From: Mesorhizobium sp. M3A.F.Ca.ET.080.04.2.1
GTDB taxonomy: Bacteria; Pseudomonadota; Alphaproteobacteria; Rhizobiales; Rhizobiaceae
Direction: 5' to 3'
NCBI RefSeq assembly: GCF_003952525.1
Contig: NZ_CP034451.1
Coordinates: forward strand, 3,906,001 to 3,970,000
Length of the DNA: 64,000 bases
In this document: in pieces, positions 36,892 through 45,524 of the stretch
Layout of the letters: each line of letters begins with the position of its first letter
How positions within the stretch are numbered: position 1 is the first letter of the stretch
The notes under the pieces: generated by a model
Told to the model about the DNA's origin: nothing
The model's database searches: none
Seen by the model: only the letters and a program-made list of their open reading frames with translations
Made by a program: the position numbers and the translations under genes

Positions 36892-38436
36892 GTGGGAAAC
36901 AGAACACGGACCATGGCCGGTAGCGACATCACAAGGAGCGTCGCCGACGCCCTTCAGTACATCTCGTACTATCATCCTCCAGATTATATCCGGTCTCTTT
37001 CTCACGCATACACGCGAGAACAGAGCCCGTCGGCGAAGAATGCCATAGGTCAGATTCTGCTGAACTCCCGCATGGCGGCCTTTGGGCGGCGCCCGATTTG
37101 TCAGGACACCGGACTTGTGGTTGTCTTCGCAAAGGTCGGCATGGATGCCCGCATTAAGTCAACAGCCAGTTTCGCGGATCTTGTGAATGAGGGCGTACGT
37201 CAAGCCTATCTCGATCCGGACAATCCCCTTCGGGGATCGATCGTTGCGGATCCCCTCGCTAGACGGGTCAACACCCGCGACAACACACCGGCAGTTGTCC
37301 ATGTCGACCTGGTGCAAGGTAACCAGATTGAGATCACCATCGCCGCGAAAGGCGGCGGGTCGGAGAACAAGGCACGTTTTACCACTCTCAATCCCAGCGC
37401 CTCCGTTTCCGACTGGGTGGTGAATACCGTTTCGACCCTTGGCAGCGGGTGGTGTCCACCTGGACTGATCTCTGTCGGCATCGGTGGTAGCGCTGAAAAG
37501 GCGATGCTGCTGGCCAAGGAGGCCATGAACGAGCCCATAGATATGGCGGAACTGATCGCAAGGGGGGCGTCAAGCGCAGAAGAGGGGCTGCGGATTGAGC
37601 TTTATGAGCGGATCAACGCGCTTGGTATCGGCGCCCAAGGCCTTGGTGGTCTGACGACAGTCGTTGACGTCAAGGTTGCGACCTATCCTACTCATGCAGC
37701 GTCCAAGCCTGTGGCGCTCATCCCGCAATGCGCCGCCAACCGGCACCTGAAGTTTACTTTGGACGGCTCTGGACCCATCAGCCTCCAGCCGCCCGATTTG
37801 CGCGAATGGCCCGACATCGGAGCCGACGAATTGAACCCAGCCGGCGTCCGGCGGGTCAATTTAGATACGCTTACGAAGGAAGAGACGGCATCGTGGCGCT
37901 GCGGTGAAACGCTCCTGCTTTCTGGAAAGATGCTGACGGGCCGTGACGCTGCCCACAAACGAATGGTCGAACTGATTGATGCCGGCAAGCCGCTCCCAGT
38001 CGATCTGAGGGGCCGCGTGATCTACTACGTCGGTCCCGTCCGGGCAGTGAGGAATGAAGTCGTTGGACCCGCCGGTCCAACAACCTCCAGCCGCTTGGAC
38101 GATTTTACGGACAAGGTGCTCGCCGAAACCGGCCTTTTCGCGATGGTGGGCAAAGCGGAGAGGGGACCGGCGGCCATCGCGTCGATTGTAAGACACAGAA
38201 CGCCATACCTTGCTGCAGTGGGTGGCGCTGCGTACCTGATTTCAAAGTCGATTAAGGCGGCGCGGATTGTCGCCTTTGAAGACCTGGGCATGGAAGCCAT
38301 CTATGAATTCGATGTGCAGGACATGCCCGTCGTCATGGCTGTCGATGTTGAGGGAAACTCCATTCACAATTCCGGGCCTCTTGAGTGGCGTAAGCGTATG
38401 GCGGCCGACAGCATCGCACGCAACATCGGTGTTTGA
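36892..38436 (+). CDS. Class I [4Fe-4S] fumarate hydratase, probable mesaconase
   Basis: Single-chain class I hydro-lyase with N-terminal cluster domain and C-terminal swivelling domain. The three cluster cysteines are visible in RRPICQDTG, GSGWCPPGLISVG and ALIPQCAANRH; the C-terminal part has GRDAAHKRM and FEDLGMEAIYEFDV. The start may be GTG 36892 or ATG 36913. Class I fumarases are known that hydrate mesaconate to (S)-citramalate, and the neighbourhood with methylaspartate ammonia-lyase and the CitE-type lyase supports that role. Plain fumarase activity is also likely. The protein is oxygen-sensitive by family. Confidence 0.9.
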   Translation: MGNRTRTMAGSDITRSVADALQYISYYHPPDYIRSLSHAYTREQSPSAKNAIGQILLNSRMAAFGRRPICQDTGLVVVFAKVGMDARIKSTASFADLVNEGVRQAYLDPDNPLRGSIVADPLARRVNTRDNTPAVVHVDLVQGNQIEITIAAKGGGSENKARFTTLNPSASVSDWVVNTVSTLGSGWCPPGLISVGIGGSAEKAMLLAKEAMNEPIDMAELIARGASSAEEGLRIELYERINALGIGAQGLGGLTTVVDVKVATYPTHAASKPVALIPQCAANRHLKFTLDGSGPISLQPPDLREWPDIGADELNPAGVRRVNLDTLTKEETASWRCGETLLLSGKMLTGRDAAHKRMVELIDAGKPLPVDLRGRVIYYVGPVRAVRNEVVGPAGPTTSSRLDDFTDKVLAETGLFAMVGKAERGPAAIASIVRHRTPYLAAVGGAAYLISKSIKAARIVAFEDLGMEAIYEFDVQDMPVVMAVDVEGNSIHNSGPLEWRKRMAADSIARNIGV

Positions 38437-38933
38437 GTCTTTCCGGTTGGGCGATTTCGGCCAGACCCGAGCGCCAAATTATCGGGCAAGCCATAAGACG
38501 AGGGGCATTTGCGGTGCCCTGCGCCTCCGCGAGCCGGCCAAGCAAGGCCTTCAATTCACCCTAATAGTTGAATGTGCGAGTGAATACTGCATTGAGTATG
38601 CCGTCCATGCGATCGAGGGTCGAATGCAGTCGCGCGTCTATCAAGTACGGCAGCGAGATTCAAGAAAATCGGTTATCTATTTATCATGGTCTCCGCCGCC
38701 GCCGACTATTCTCTCCAGCTGCACCATTGCCCCGTTGGGCGTTGGGGCGATAGCCAAATTACTTCTGCAGCTTTTCTCAGCGGATCGCTCACCCTCAGCT
38801 GATTTTCTTACCCATTCTAGCACATCTCGGGCCTGGAACGGATGCCTTCCACTACTACATTCGGTCGTTTCTATTGATAATAGATTGATCGGCACACGGC
38901 GCGCTGTCGATCGCTGCTTGAGAGCAACAGGTT

Positions 38934-39431
38934 ATGAAATCGAAACCCGATCCCGTGCAACTCGACAGTTGGGACCTGCGGATCCTCTCCGAAATTCAGG
39001 CAGACGGTCGGATTTCAAAAAGTGAGCTTGCAAAACGAGTTCATCTTTCGGCGTCCGCCTGTTCGGAGCGGCTCCGAGCACTCAAGGCCGCGGGGATTAT
39101 TGAGGGATTTTATGCGCGGCTGAGTCCTGCCCTCATCGGCGGCATGATCTTTGTGATGGTGGAGGTCGTGCTGGATCGTCATCGTCTTGAGGACCAACGA
39201 CACTTCGAAACTGCTATCCAAGACATTCCGGAAATCCTGGACTGCTGGGCAATTGGGGGGCGCGTGGATTATCTGATGCGGGTCGCATCTCGTTCTATGG
39301 CCGCCTATCAGGATTTCATGGAGGGACTGCTGCAGGCGGGCTTGGGGATTGATCAATACTATAGCCTTGTCGTCACGAAACCAGTGAAGTCCAATTCACC
39401 GATACCTTTGTCCGCCCTGAGGCAACGGTAA
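38934..39431 (+). CDS. Lrp/AsnC-family transcriptional regulator
   Basis: Complete 165-residue regulator. The N-terminal helix-turn-helix reads DLRILSEIQADGRISKSELA, LSASACSERLRALKAAGIIE; the C-terminal RAM ligand domain has EILDCWAIGGRVDYLMRVAS. Lrp proteins sense amino acids. It is followed after 160 bases by a ruined copy of the aminotransferase 5' end, the intact aminotransferase being 3.7 kb further on, so it probably regulates that gene. The 500 bases before it (38437-38933) show no supported gene. Confidence 0.93.
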   Translation: MKSKPDPVQLDSWDLRILSEIQADGRISKSELAKRVHLSASACSERLRALKAAGIIEGFYARLSPALIGGMIFVMVEVVLDRHRLEDQRHFETAIQDIPEILDCWAIGGRVDYLMRVASRSMAAYQDFMEGLLQAGLGIDQYYSLVVTKPVKSNSPIPLSALRQR

Positions 39432-39494
39432 ACCCAAAAGCTAAGTTTCAACGGCGTTTGGCACGGATCCCGTAGATTCGTCGGCAAAAGGCAC

Positions 39495-39720
39495 CCATTC
39501 CGACGAAACTCAAGGGACATTTGCGGTATACTAATTGCTGGAAAAAGGTGGCCGAGCGCTATCCGCCAGTTGATCGCGAGCAAGGACGATGCGCTTGAGC
39601 AATCTGGAACCGATCTATTCCAGGAGAGGATCGAAGCAGCCATCGGACGCACTTGGCCAGCACGGTTGCGGCGAGAGCCAAACCGATCGTGCCTGGTCGA
39701 TATCTACGATGCGAAGTGCC
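39495..39720 (+). pseudogene. 5' remnant of class III aminotransferase with its promoter region
   Basis: Bases 39495-39633 align with 43188-43329, which cover the leader, ribosome-binding site and first codons of the intact aminotransferase (shared GAAACTCAAGGGAC, GCCGAG, ATCGCGAG, ATGCGCTTGAGCAATCTGG). One base is missing after ATGCGCTTGAGCAATCTGG, so the frame is lost. Weaker similarity (TTGGCCAGCAC, GCCAAA, TCTA) continues to about 39720. The remainder to 40047 has no recognised gene. Confidence 0.75.
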
Positions 39721-40047
39721 GAAAAATGCCTCTACCGCTACCTCAAGGGGGGCTTTCGCCCTGGATCAGTGGCGATTGAGCTTAGTCGCGGTCAGCGCAT
39801 CCGTGTAGGGGGCGAAATCTACAGCGAGGGTTTGGCAAGCCGACGGGTAGCGGGAGTGCAAGCTGGCCCGCTCGGCCTTGGCGACCAACCCGGCCCTCGA
39901 CGCCTGCGGACATTCGGAGATCGCTCCATCGCGTTTTTACGTCGTAAGTTCGTTGCTGATCGAGATTAGGAGATCGTCTGTCCTGTTTGACATTGCTGGT
40001 CTCCGCAGCCTTCTAAGCGAGGAGCATGGCTGTGCCGGGGTCGCGTA

Positions 40048-40215
40048 AGTGGGTGACAAGGCCGGTCACTCCTGCCGGCCGACGTGGTCTTTGAGAAGGT
40101 GGAGGTTGCGCTCCGGCTGGAGAGCATGGTGCCAGTTTTCACAAGACAAGGGTCGCTTAATCGAATGGGCGTCAAGTTCATAGATTGCGAACAGATCATG
40201 GGGGGATTTGAATAG
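40048..40215 (+). CDS. Small ORF of 55 codons overlapping the TIR gene start (TAGTG)
   Basis: A GTG-started frame after a stop at 40045 reads VGDKAGHSCRPDVVFEKVEV and ends MGGFE with TAG at 40213-40215, whose G is the first base of the next gene's GTG. An internal ATG at 40126 would give a 29-residue product. The one-base overlap suggests translational coupling with the TIR gene. No homology is recognised. It may be a small partner protein, a coupling leader or the tail of a lost gene. Confidence 0.35.
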
Positions 40216-40802
40216 TGCTACTGACCGAGGCAGAGCTGAAAAGAGTTGCGAATGCCAGTCGAGGACATAGAGCCGCATCGATCGTTCTAAAGGAAGAGAC
40301 GGCCGCAGCTACAGCCAGATCGTCATTCGACGTTTTTCTGTCACATTCTTTCAAGGACGCAGAGATCGTTCTCGGTGTGAAGCGAATTTTCGAGGAGCTT
40401 GGGTTCACTGCTTACGTAGATTGGGTCGAAGATTCACAACTGGACCGCACAAAAGTCTCCTCGGCCACCGCCGAGTTGCTGCGGACCCGTATGAGGCAGT
40501 CAAAGACGCTTATCTATGTGCATTCAAACAATTCTCCAGGATCCAGATGGATGCCTTGGGAGCTTGGCTTTTTCGATGGGTTTCGGACCGCGGTAGCGGT
40601 TCTGCCCGTGGCAAAAAATTCTTCGGAAACATTCTCCGGGCAAGAATTTTTGGGCCTATACCCTTACATTGATGGGACAGGACCTGCATTCCTGTTTATG
40701 AACAGAGGGACCGCGCCTCGCTCAAGAATAGGCTCTGTAAGCTCGACTGCTAACCTCACGTTTGCCAAATCCTGGCTTAAAGAATTTACCGCCACAAAAT
40801 AG
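40215..40802 (+). CDS. TIR-domain protein, probable NAD-processing signalling enzyme
   Basis: 195 residues. The TIR fold starts at about residue 38 (FDVFLSHSFKDAEIVLG, then ELGFTAYVDW) after a short helical N-terminus. RWMPWELGFFDG places a candidate catalytic Glu at position 116, the usual place in NADase/cyclase TIRs. Start GTG 40215 has GGGGGA upstream. It is the first annotated gene of a tight three-gene operon with a membrane SLATT protein (17-base gap) and a second TIR-like protein. By analogy with Thoeris it would make an NAD-derived signal on phage infection; that role is inferred. Confidence 0.85.
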   Translation: MLLTEAELKRVANASRGHRAASIVLKEETAAATARSSFDVFLSHSFKDAEIVLGVKRIFEELGFTAYVDWVEDSQLDRTKVSSATAELLRTRMRQSKTLIYVHSNNSPGSRWMPWELGFFDGFRTAVAVLPVAKNSSETFSGQEFLGLYPYIDGTGPAFLFMNRGTAPRSRIGSVSSTANLTFAKSWLKEFTATK

Positions 40803-40819
40803 ACTGGTGTGCTTCAAAA

Positions 40820-41680
40820 ATGAAATATCCTGGACTCTATAATAGCGCCGACGTGGCATCCAACGAGCAGCAGGCGACGTTTCTCCGCCTGATCCGGGCA
40901 GAGTACGTTCTTCTTTTTTTAGCGTCGGTGCTCTCTTTGGACTTGTCGCCATCAAAAGCCTATTTCGGTGTCTATGCTGCGGTATTTCTTTGCTCAATGG
41001 GAGTCCTCATTTTCCGGTCGGTCACAAAGCCCGAGCAGGTCTGGTATCAGGCTCGAGCTCTGGCAGAGTCGGTGAAGACATTGACTTGGCGCTTCGCGAT
41101 GCGAGCACAGCCGTTCGATGACGCGCGCGCCGCTGACGCCAGAGCTGATTTTCGAAAGCTCATGGAAGGTATCCTTGATAGCAATCGTCACCTTGGTAGC
41201 GCGTTGAGCGGCACCGATTCAGCATCCCCCCAAACAACCGACCAGATGATGTCGATAAGGGACTCCCCGCTAAAAGAAAGAAAAGACCTATATCTGCAGA
41301 GACGAATCTGCGACCAACGGATGTGGTACGAGAAGAAGGCGCGCTCGAACAAGAGGTCCGCGAAAGTCTGGATGGGCCTTGGTATTTTTGCATACGCTCT
41401 GGGATTCTCGTTCATCGTAGTACGCATCGCTGACCCCGCGATGCCAGGCTGGCCGACCGAGCCGCTAATTGTCATCGCCGCCTCGCTTATCGGGTGGACC
41501 CAGATCAAGAAATTTAACGAATTGGCATCGGCTTACACGTTGACAGCTCACGAGATCGGCTTGACTGCCGACCTTATTACGGACGCCAACTCGGATGAGG
41601 CATTCTCCGCCGCGGTGAACGAAGCCGAACTGGCTTTCTCACGGGAGCACACCCAGTGGGTTGCTCGTCAAAACAACTAA
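40820..41680 (+). CDS. Double SLATT (DUF4231-like) four-transmembrane putative effector
   Basis: 286 residues with two hydrophobic hairpins: TM1 about 29-42, TM2 49-66, TM3 183-202, TM4 213-228. Each hairpin is linked to a helical motif of the SLATT type: VWYQARALAESVKTLTWRF (74-92) and DQRMWYEKKARSNKRSAKVW (165-184), with the terminal SREHTQWVARQ also characteristic. SLATT proteins are predicted pore-forming effectors coupled to nucleotide-signal sensors. Sitting between two TIR genes it would be the membrane-damaging arm of the system. No signal-sensing SLOG, macro or STALD domain is visible, so ligand recognition must lie in the helical parts or elsewhere. Confidence 0.8.
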   Translation: MKYPGLYNSADVASNEQQATFLRLIRAEYVLLFLASVLSLDLSPSKAYFGVYAAVFLCSMGVLIFRSVTKPEQVWYQARALAESVKTLTWRFAMRAQPFDDARAADARADFRKLMEGILDSNRHLGSALSGTDSASPQTTDQMMSIRDSPLKERKDLYLQRRICDQRMWYEKKARSNKRSAKVWMGLGIFAYALGFSFIVVRIADPAMPGWPTEPLIVIAASLIGWTQIKKFNELASAYTLTAHEIGLTADLITDANSDEAFSAAVNEAELAFSREHTQWVARQNN

Positions 41681-41689
41681 GAGACAACA

Positions 41690-42196
41690 ATGGCATACAG
41701 CGATCCGACCTATGTAATATTTGACGGCGATGAAGACGCTTGGGCATACCGCTTTATGAAAGGGTGGAATGCCAGCGAGAATGTGAGTTTTGAATTCGCG
41801 AACGCTCACGATCTGGACAATATGACGAGCCGAGCACAGGACGAAGATTATGTTAAACGCAATCTTCGCAACAGAATGAATGGATCGAGCCAGGTGCTTG
41901 TCCTGATCGGTGAGAAAACGAAAAACCTTTTTCGCTTCGTGCGCTGGGAAATGGAATTGGCCCTTGATCTAGGTCTGCCGATAATCGCAGCAAACCTTAA
42001 TGGCTCGCGGCAACAAGATGCGAGCTGTCCGCCTATCATCAGGGACAAATGTGTTGTGCACGTGCCGTTCAAGATGAAGGCCATCAAGCACGCGCTAGCC
42101 AATTGGCCGAGCGAATTTCATCGGCTTTCAAACGCTCAGCGTGGCGATGGCGCCAGGAGCTATGGCGAAAGCACCTATCGCGATCTCGGCTTATAA
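41690..42196 (+). CDS. ThsB-like TIR-like domain protein (DUF1863/MTH538 type)
   Basis: 168 residues. YVIFDGDEDAWAYRFMKGW, DEDYVKRNLRNRMNGSSQVL and VLIGEKTKNLFRFVRWEMEL, ending LALDLGLPIIAANLNGS, match the MTH538-type TIR-like fold used by Thoeris ThsB sensors. The candidate catalytic Glu is Glu87 in RWEMELA. The gene starts nine bases after the SLATT gene (AAGAGA before ATG), so it belongs to the same operon. It is distinct in sequence from the first TIR, so the operon has two different TIR enzymes. The 200 bases after it hold no gene. Confidence 0.83.
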   Translation: MAYSDPTYVIFDGDEDAWAYRFMKGWNASENVSFEFANAHDLDNMTSRAQDEDYVKRNLRNRMNGSSQVLVLIGEKTKNLFRFVRWEMELALDLGLPIIAANLNGSRQQDASCPPIIRDKCVVHVPFKMKAIKHALANWPSEFHRLSNAQRGDGARSYGESTYRDLGL

Positions 42197-42410
42197 TCGC
42201 CCACCTAAAAGCACTTAGCCGCCAAAACATCCTCGCCATCCGCTGGCGGCGACTAGCCTTAGCAACGTCCGCCAGCCTGTTCCGAGCTTGCCGAGCGATG
42301 ATAAGAAGACGTCCGATTTGCTGAGTTTGGCTGAAAGCTGCAGGTCATCTGCAACCTATTAGAGGAGCCCCGCTCGAAGCGTCGGATCGTCAGGCAAGAT
42401 CACGTCGCGC

Positions 42411-43110
42411 GAGGGCGCTGGTTTAGCGAGGAAAAGGAGCGGCTGTTCGACGTTTGAGGCTTGATCCAGCGTTTCGAGACTGCACGAGCGGCCAGCATTG
42501 ATGGAGGCAGCTTTTCAGGCCGCGCAATTCTGTCGGCTGCCCCCTCCTGCAAGCCGCAGCTCGGCTCGCCCTGCGCAGCAACCACGAATTTGCGATCGCA
42601 AGAAAGGCAACACGCTGACGATAGAACTTGGCGGCGCTGGTCGGCTGCGAATCAAGATGTCGATGGCAAGGAGCTCTCGCCGCGCGTCTTTGCCGGGCCG
42701 AACCTTCTGGTTATGCTCCTTCGAGAAGTCTGCCGAGCACCAGCCGCCGCACCGCCAAAGCGATCAATATGCGCGAGGGCACGACCTCAGCCTCTCAGCG
42801 CTGGCCAACCAGGTTGGACCTGTACCGGCACGGAACCCGGCTGCCTGCTGATCGAGGCGAATGTGCTTTGCCCCTGATCACCTGCATTACCACCCTTGGG
42901 AAGGGCAAGACCGATCCGGACCGTCAGAATGTAAGGGATGACCGGCAGTTCGGCGGAACATGGCCGCCGGCGCTCTATCGTGCCGCGCGCGGCCGGCGGG
43001 AACAGCGTCCCGAGCGCTATTCATCCTTCAATATCGCCCGCTAATCGGGCACTATGCTGGGCGCATGCGCGTCGTAAGCTGTTCGTGTTTGCAGGACGCG
43101 CCCCCGACCC
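42411..43110 (+). pseudogene. Highly decayed IS66 remnant (copy 3: tnpA and tnpC pieces)
   Basis: Plus-strand pieces parallel the element at 5.6-7.8 kb: RWFSEEKERLFDV and FETARAASID from tnpA, TIELGGAGRLRI from its end, then FAGPNLLVMLLREV, SLSALANQVG and LCWAHARRKLFVFAG from tnpC, in shifting frames with tnpB missing. It separates the TIR operon from the aminotransferase. Confidence 0.8.
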
Positions 43111-43187
43111 TCGGCTAAGGCGAAGGTGACGCCTTAGTTTTCACGGCAATTCGGGCCGATCCCGCGAATTCCACGGCGAATAACCTG

Positions 43188-43283
43188 CATTCCCGAGAAA
43201 CTCAAGGGACGTTTCCGGTATGCTATTTGCTAAACAGGTGGCTGGCCGAGTGCCCTCCGCCAATTTATCGCGAGGAGAGGGAC
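43188..43283 (+). promoter_or_regulatory. Aminotransferase leader, duplicated at 39495-39588
   Basis: The leader carries GAAACTCAAGGGACGTTTCC and a strong GAGGAGAGG ribosome-binding site just before ATG 43284. In the other copy the matching stretch has GGTATACTA, where this copy has GGTATGCTA, a possible -10. Conservation of the block and its position right after the lrp gene in the other copy suggest an Lrp-controlled promoter; this is inferred. Confidence 0.45.
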
Positions 43284-44690
43284 ATGCGCTTGAGCAATCT
43301 GGGAACCGAGCAACTCCGGGAGAAGGATAGAAGCTTCGTCTTCCATCCTTCTACGCATTTGGCCAAGCACAGCCGAGGCGAAACGCCAAATAGGATTATG
43401 GCCGGTGCGGAAGGCGTCTATATCTGGGACACCGAAGGCCGAAGGAGCCTCGACGGTTTCGGAGGACTCTACTGCGTCAACATGGGATATGGATGCACGG
43501 AGATCGCCGAGGCCATTGCCAGGCAAGCACACGAATTGCCGTTCGCGCACGTCTATGCCAGCCAAGGTACGGAGCCGGTCGCCCTGTTGGCAGAGGCCGT
43601 GGTCGAGTATTTCGGTCAGAACATGCGAAGGGTCTATTTCGGCCTCTCCGGTTCCGATGCCAACGAAACCAACATCAAGCTGGTCTGGTACTATAATAAC
43701 ATTCTTGGCCGGCCCGAAAAGAAAAAGATCATCTCGCGAAATCGCGGCTATCACGGGTCTGGATTGGTCACGGGTAGCCTAACTGGCCTTCCCTTCTTTC
43801 ACAATTTCTTCGACCTGCCTCTGGATTTGGTGCGCCATACAACCACGCCGCACTATTACCGCCAGGCGCGTGTCGAGGAGAGCGAGGAAGCGTTCTCCCG
43901 GCGCTGTGCCGATGAGCTTGAAGCCTTGATCCTGGCCGAAGGACCGGAAACGGTTGCAGCTTTTATCGGAGAGCCGGTACTTGGGACAGGAGGTATTGTG
44001 CCGCCCCCCAAAGGGTACTGGACGTCCATTCAAGCGGTGCTCGACAAATACGATATCCTTCTAATCGCGGATGAAGTGGTCTGCGGCTTCGCGCGAACCG
44101 GCGAGAAGTTCGGTTCCCACCTGTATAACATGCGTCCGGATTTCGTGACCATCGCAAAGGGTTTGAGTTCCGCCTACCTCCCCATCTCCGGGTCAATCAT
44201 TGGCGACCGTGTCTGGTCGGTTTTGGAACAAGGAACTGAGAAGCACGGCGCACTCGGCCACGGCTGGACATATTCGGGGCACACGCTTTGTGCCGCAGCC
44301 GCGCTCGCCAATATTCGACTGCTTAAAGAAAAAAATATTTTGGAGCATGTCCGCGATGTTGGACCGTATTGGCAAGACCGGATGAAGGCCGAGCTGGCGG
44401 GACATCCCATCGTTGGTGAAGTTCGCGGAGTGGGTATCCTGTCGGCCGTAGAGATGATGCGGGACCCAAAACAAAGGATACCATTCGAACCCGACCTTCA
44501 GGTCGGGGTGCGCACTGCAGCTGCTCTGTTTGAGAATGGTGTCATCGGACGGGCCATGCCGCATGGCGACATCCTCGGTTATGCACCCCCCCTGATCATT
44601 ACCCGAAAAGAGATCGACATCATTGTCGACGCGACGGTAAAGTCGGTCGATACCACCTATCGCGCGCTGAAGGCCGAGGGTGCCGTATGA
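43284..44690 (+). CDS. Class III (omega) aminotransferase
   Basis: PLP enzyme of 468 residues. It has YFGLSGSDANETNIKLVWYY, the PLP-stacking region NRGYHGSGLVTGSLTG, LLIADEVVCGFARTGEKFGS (PLP aspartate) and the Schiff-base Lys292 in TIAKGLSSAYLPISG. ATG 43284 is chosen for its GAGGAGAGG site; an upstream frame extension to 43227 is unlikely. It moves an amino group from an omega-amino acid or amine to pyruvate or 2-oxoglutarate, and the aldehyde could feed the dehydrogenase at 35.4 kb. Its leader and 5' end are duplicated at 39.5 kb. Confidence 0.94.
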   Translation: MRLSNLGTEQLREKDRSFVFHPSTHLAKHSRGETPNRIMAGAEGVYIWDTEGRRSLDGFGGLYCVNMGYGCTEIAEAIARQAHELPFAHVYASQGTEPVALLAEAVVEYFGQNMRRVYFGLSGSDANETNIKLVWYYNNILGRPEKKKIISRNRGYHGSGLVTGSLTGLPFFHNFFDLPLDLVRHTTTPHYYRQARVEESEEAFSRRCADELEALILAEGPETVAAFIGEPVLGTGGIVPPPKGYWTSIQAVLDKYDILLIADEVVCGFARTGEKFGSHLYNMRPDFVTIAKGLSSAYLPISGSIIGDRVWSVLEQGTEKHGALGHGWTYSGHTLCAAAALANIRLLKEKNILEHVRDVGPYWQDRMKAELAGHPIVGEVRGVGILSAVEMMRDPKQRIPFEPDLQVGVRTAAALFENGVIGRAMPHGDILGYAPPLIITRKEIDIIVDATVKSVDTTYRALKAEGAV

Positions 44691-44882
44691 TTTTGCGATC
44701 GCGAAGGAGCGAGTCCGGAGGCAGGCATGTCCCTGCGCGCTACTGCGCCGAGCAGACCCAAAACTGTTGAATTCCAGATATCTGATCTTGAGCATGCTCC
44801 GGGCTATTTCAGTCACGATTTGTAACCGAATCAGTTCTGCCGCCGCTGTCCTGTTGCCCAACGACCAGGACCTCTGTGCGGC

Positions 44883-44925
44883 GCGCCCTGCGGGTGTACC
44901 TCCCCGCCGGCAGGGCGCCCTTTTT
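44883..44925 (+). terminator. Rho-independent terminator after aminotransferase
   Basis: GCGCCCTGC (44883-44891) pairs with GCAGGGCGC (44910-44918), followed by CCTTTTT. It lies about 190 bases after the aminotransferase stop. Between it and 45524 no gene is seen; 45115-45235 is notably AT-rich and may hold the promoter of the LuxR-type gene. Confidence 0.75.
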
Positions 44926-45524
44926 GACCCACGTAATCAGTATCATTATGGCCCGTGCGGGATCGAGGGTCTGGTAAAGGTCATCTGCACGTTCCGATGC
45001 AGATTGAGCTTAGACGTGCCCTTTACATCATTGCAGCGGGCCACGGTCGCCGGTTCCAAAGTGCGGCAATGCCGAAGATTATCTTCCTTCACATCACAAA
45101 GAGCAGAATAATCATTGCGGTGTATTTTACCACATCAGGTATATAAAAGCACGATACTCACACACCACCCCGTTCACAAGGAAAGGCATTTTAATATTGT
45201 TGAGACGATTTGCCTATCAAAGAAAAGAAAGCATCGCAACACTTCTTTGCGGATCACGGCGCCCCGGGTGGGGGATGAGCGGCTATCCGAATTGTTATGC
45301 TAATGCCGACCCAAATTCCTGCAAAAGCTGGGGTCAATGATGGCTTTTGGTCAGCGCAGGATGATTTCTCCTGATTTGGTCGGTGCAGGGGCGGTCATGA
45401 CTTAATGCAGGGCAGCATTCTGGAGCCCGGTCAGCCCAGCGACGCCCGCGAATTCAATCGCGTTTGTCGGACATACACGACGCAGCCGGAAGGCGTGCAG
45501 AAAGAGGAAGAATCGAGCGCGACG

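Noticed and set aside
39589..39969. 127-codon protein starting MRLSNLEPIYS
   Set aside because: Its start and first codons are a one-base-deleted copy of the aminotransferase gene; the rest has no family signature.
40215..42196. Canonical Thoeris system
   Set aside because: The ThsA effector (SIR2-SLOG or TM-macro) is missing; the membrane protein has SLATT-type motifs instead, so only a Thoeris-like label is justified.
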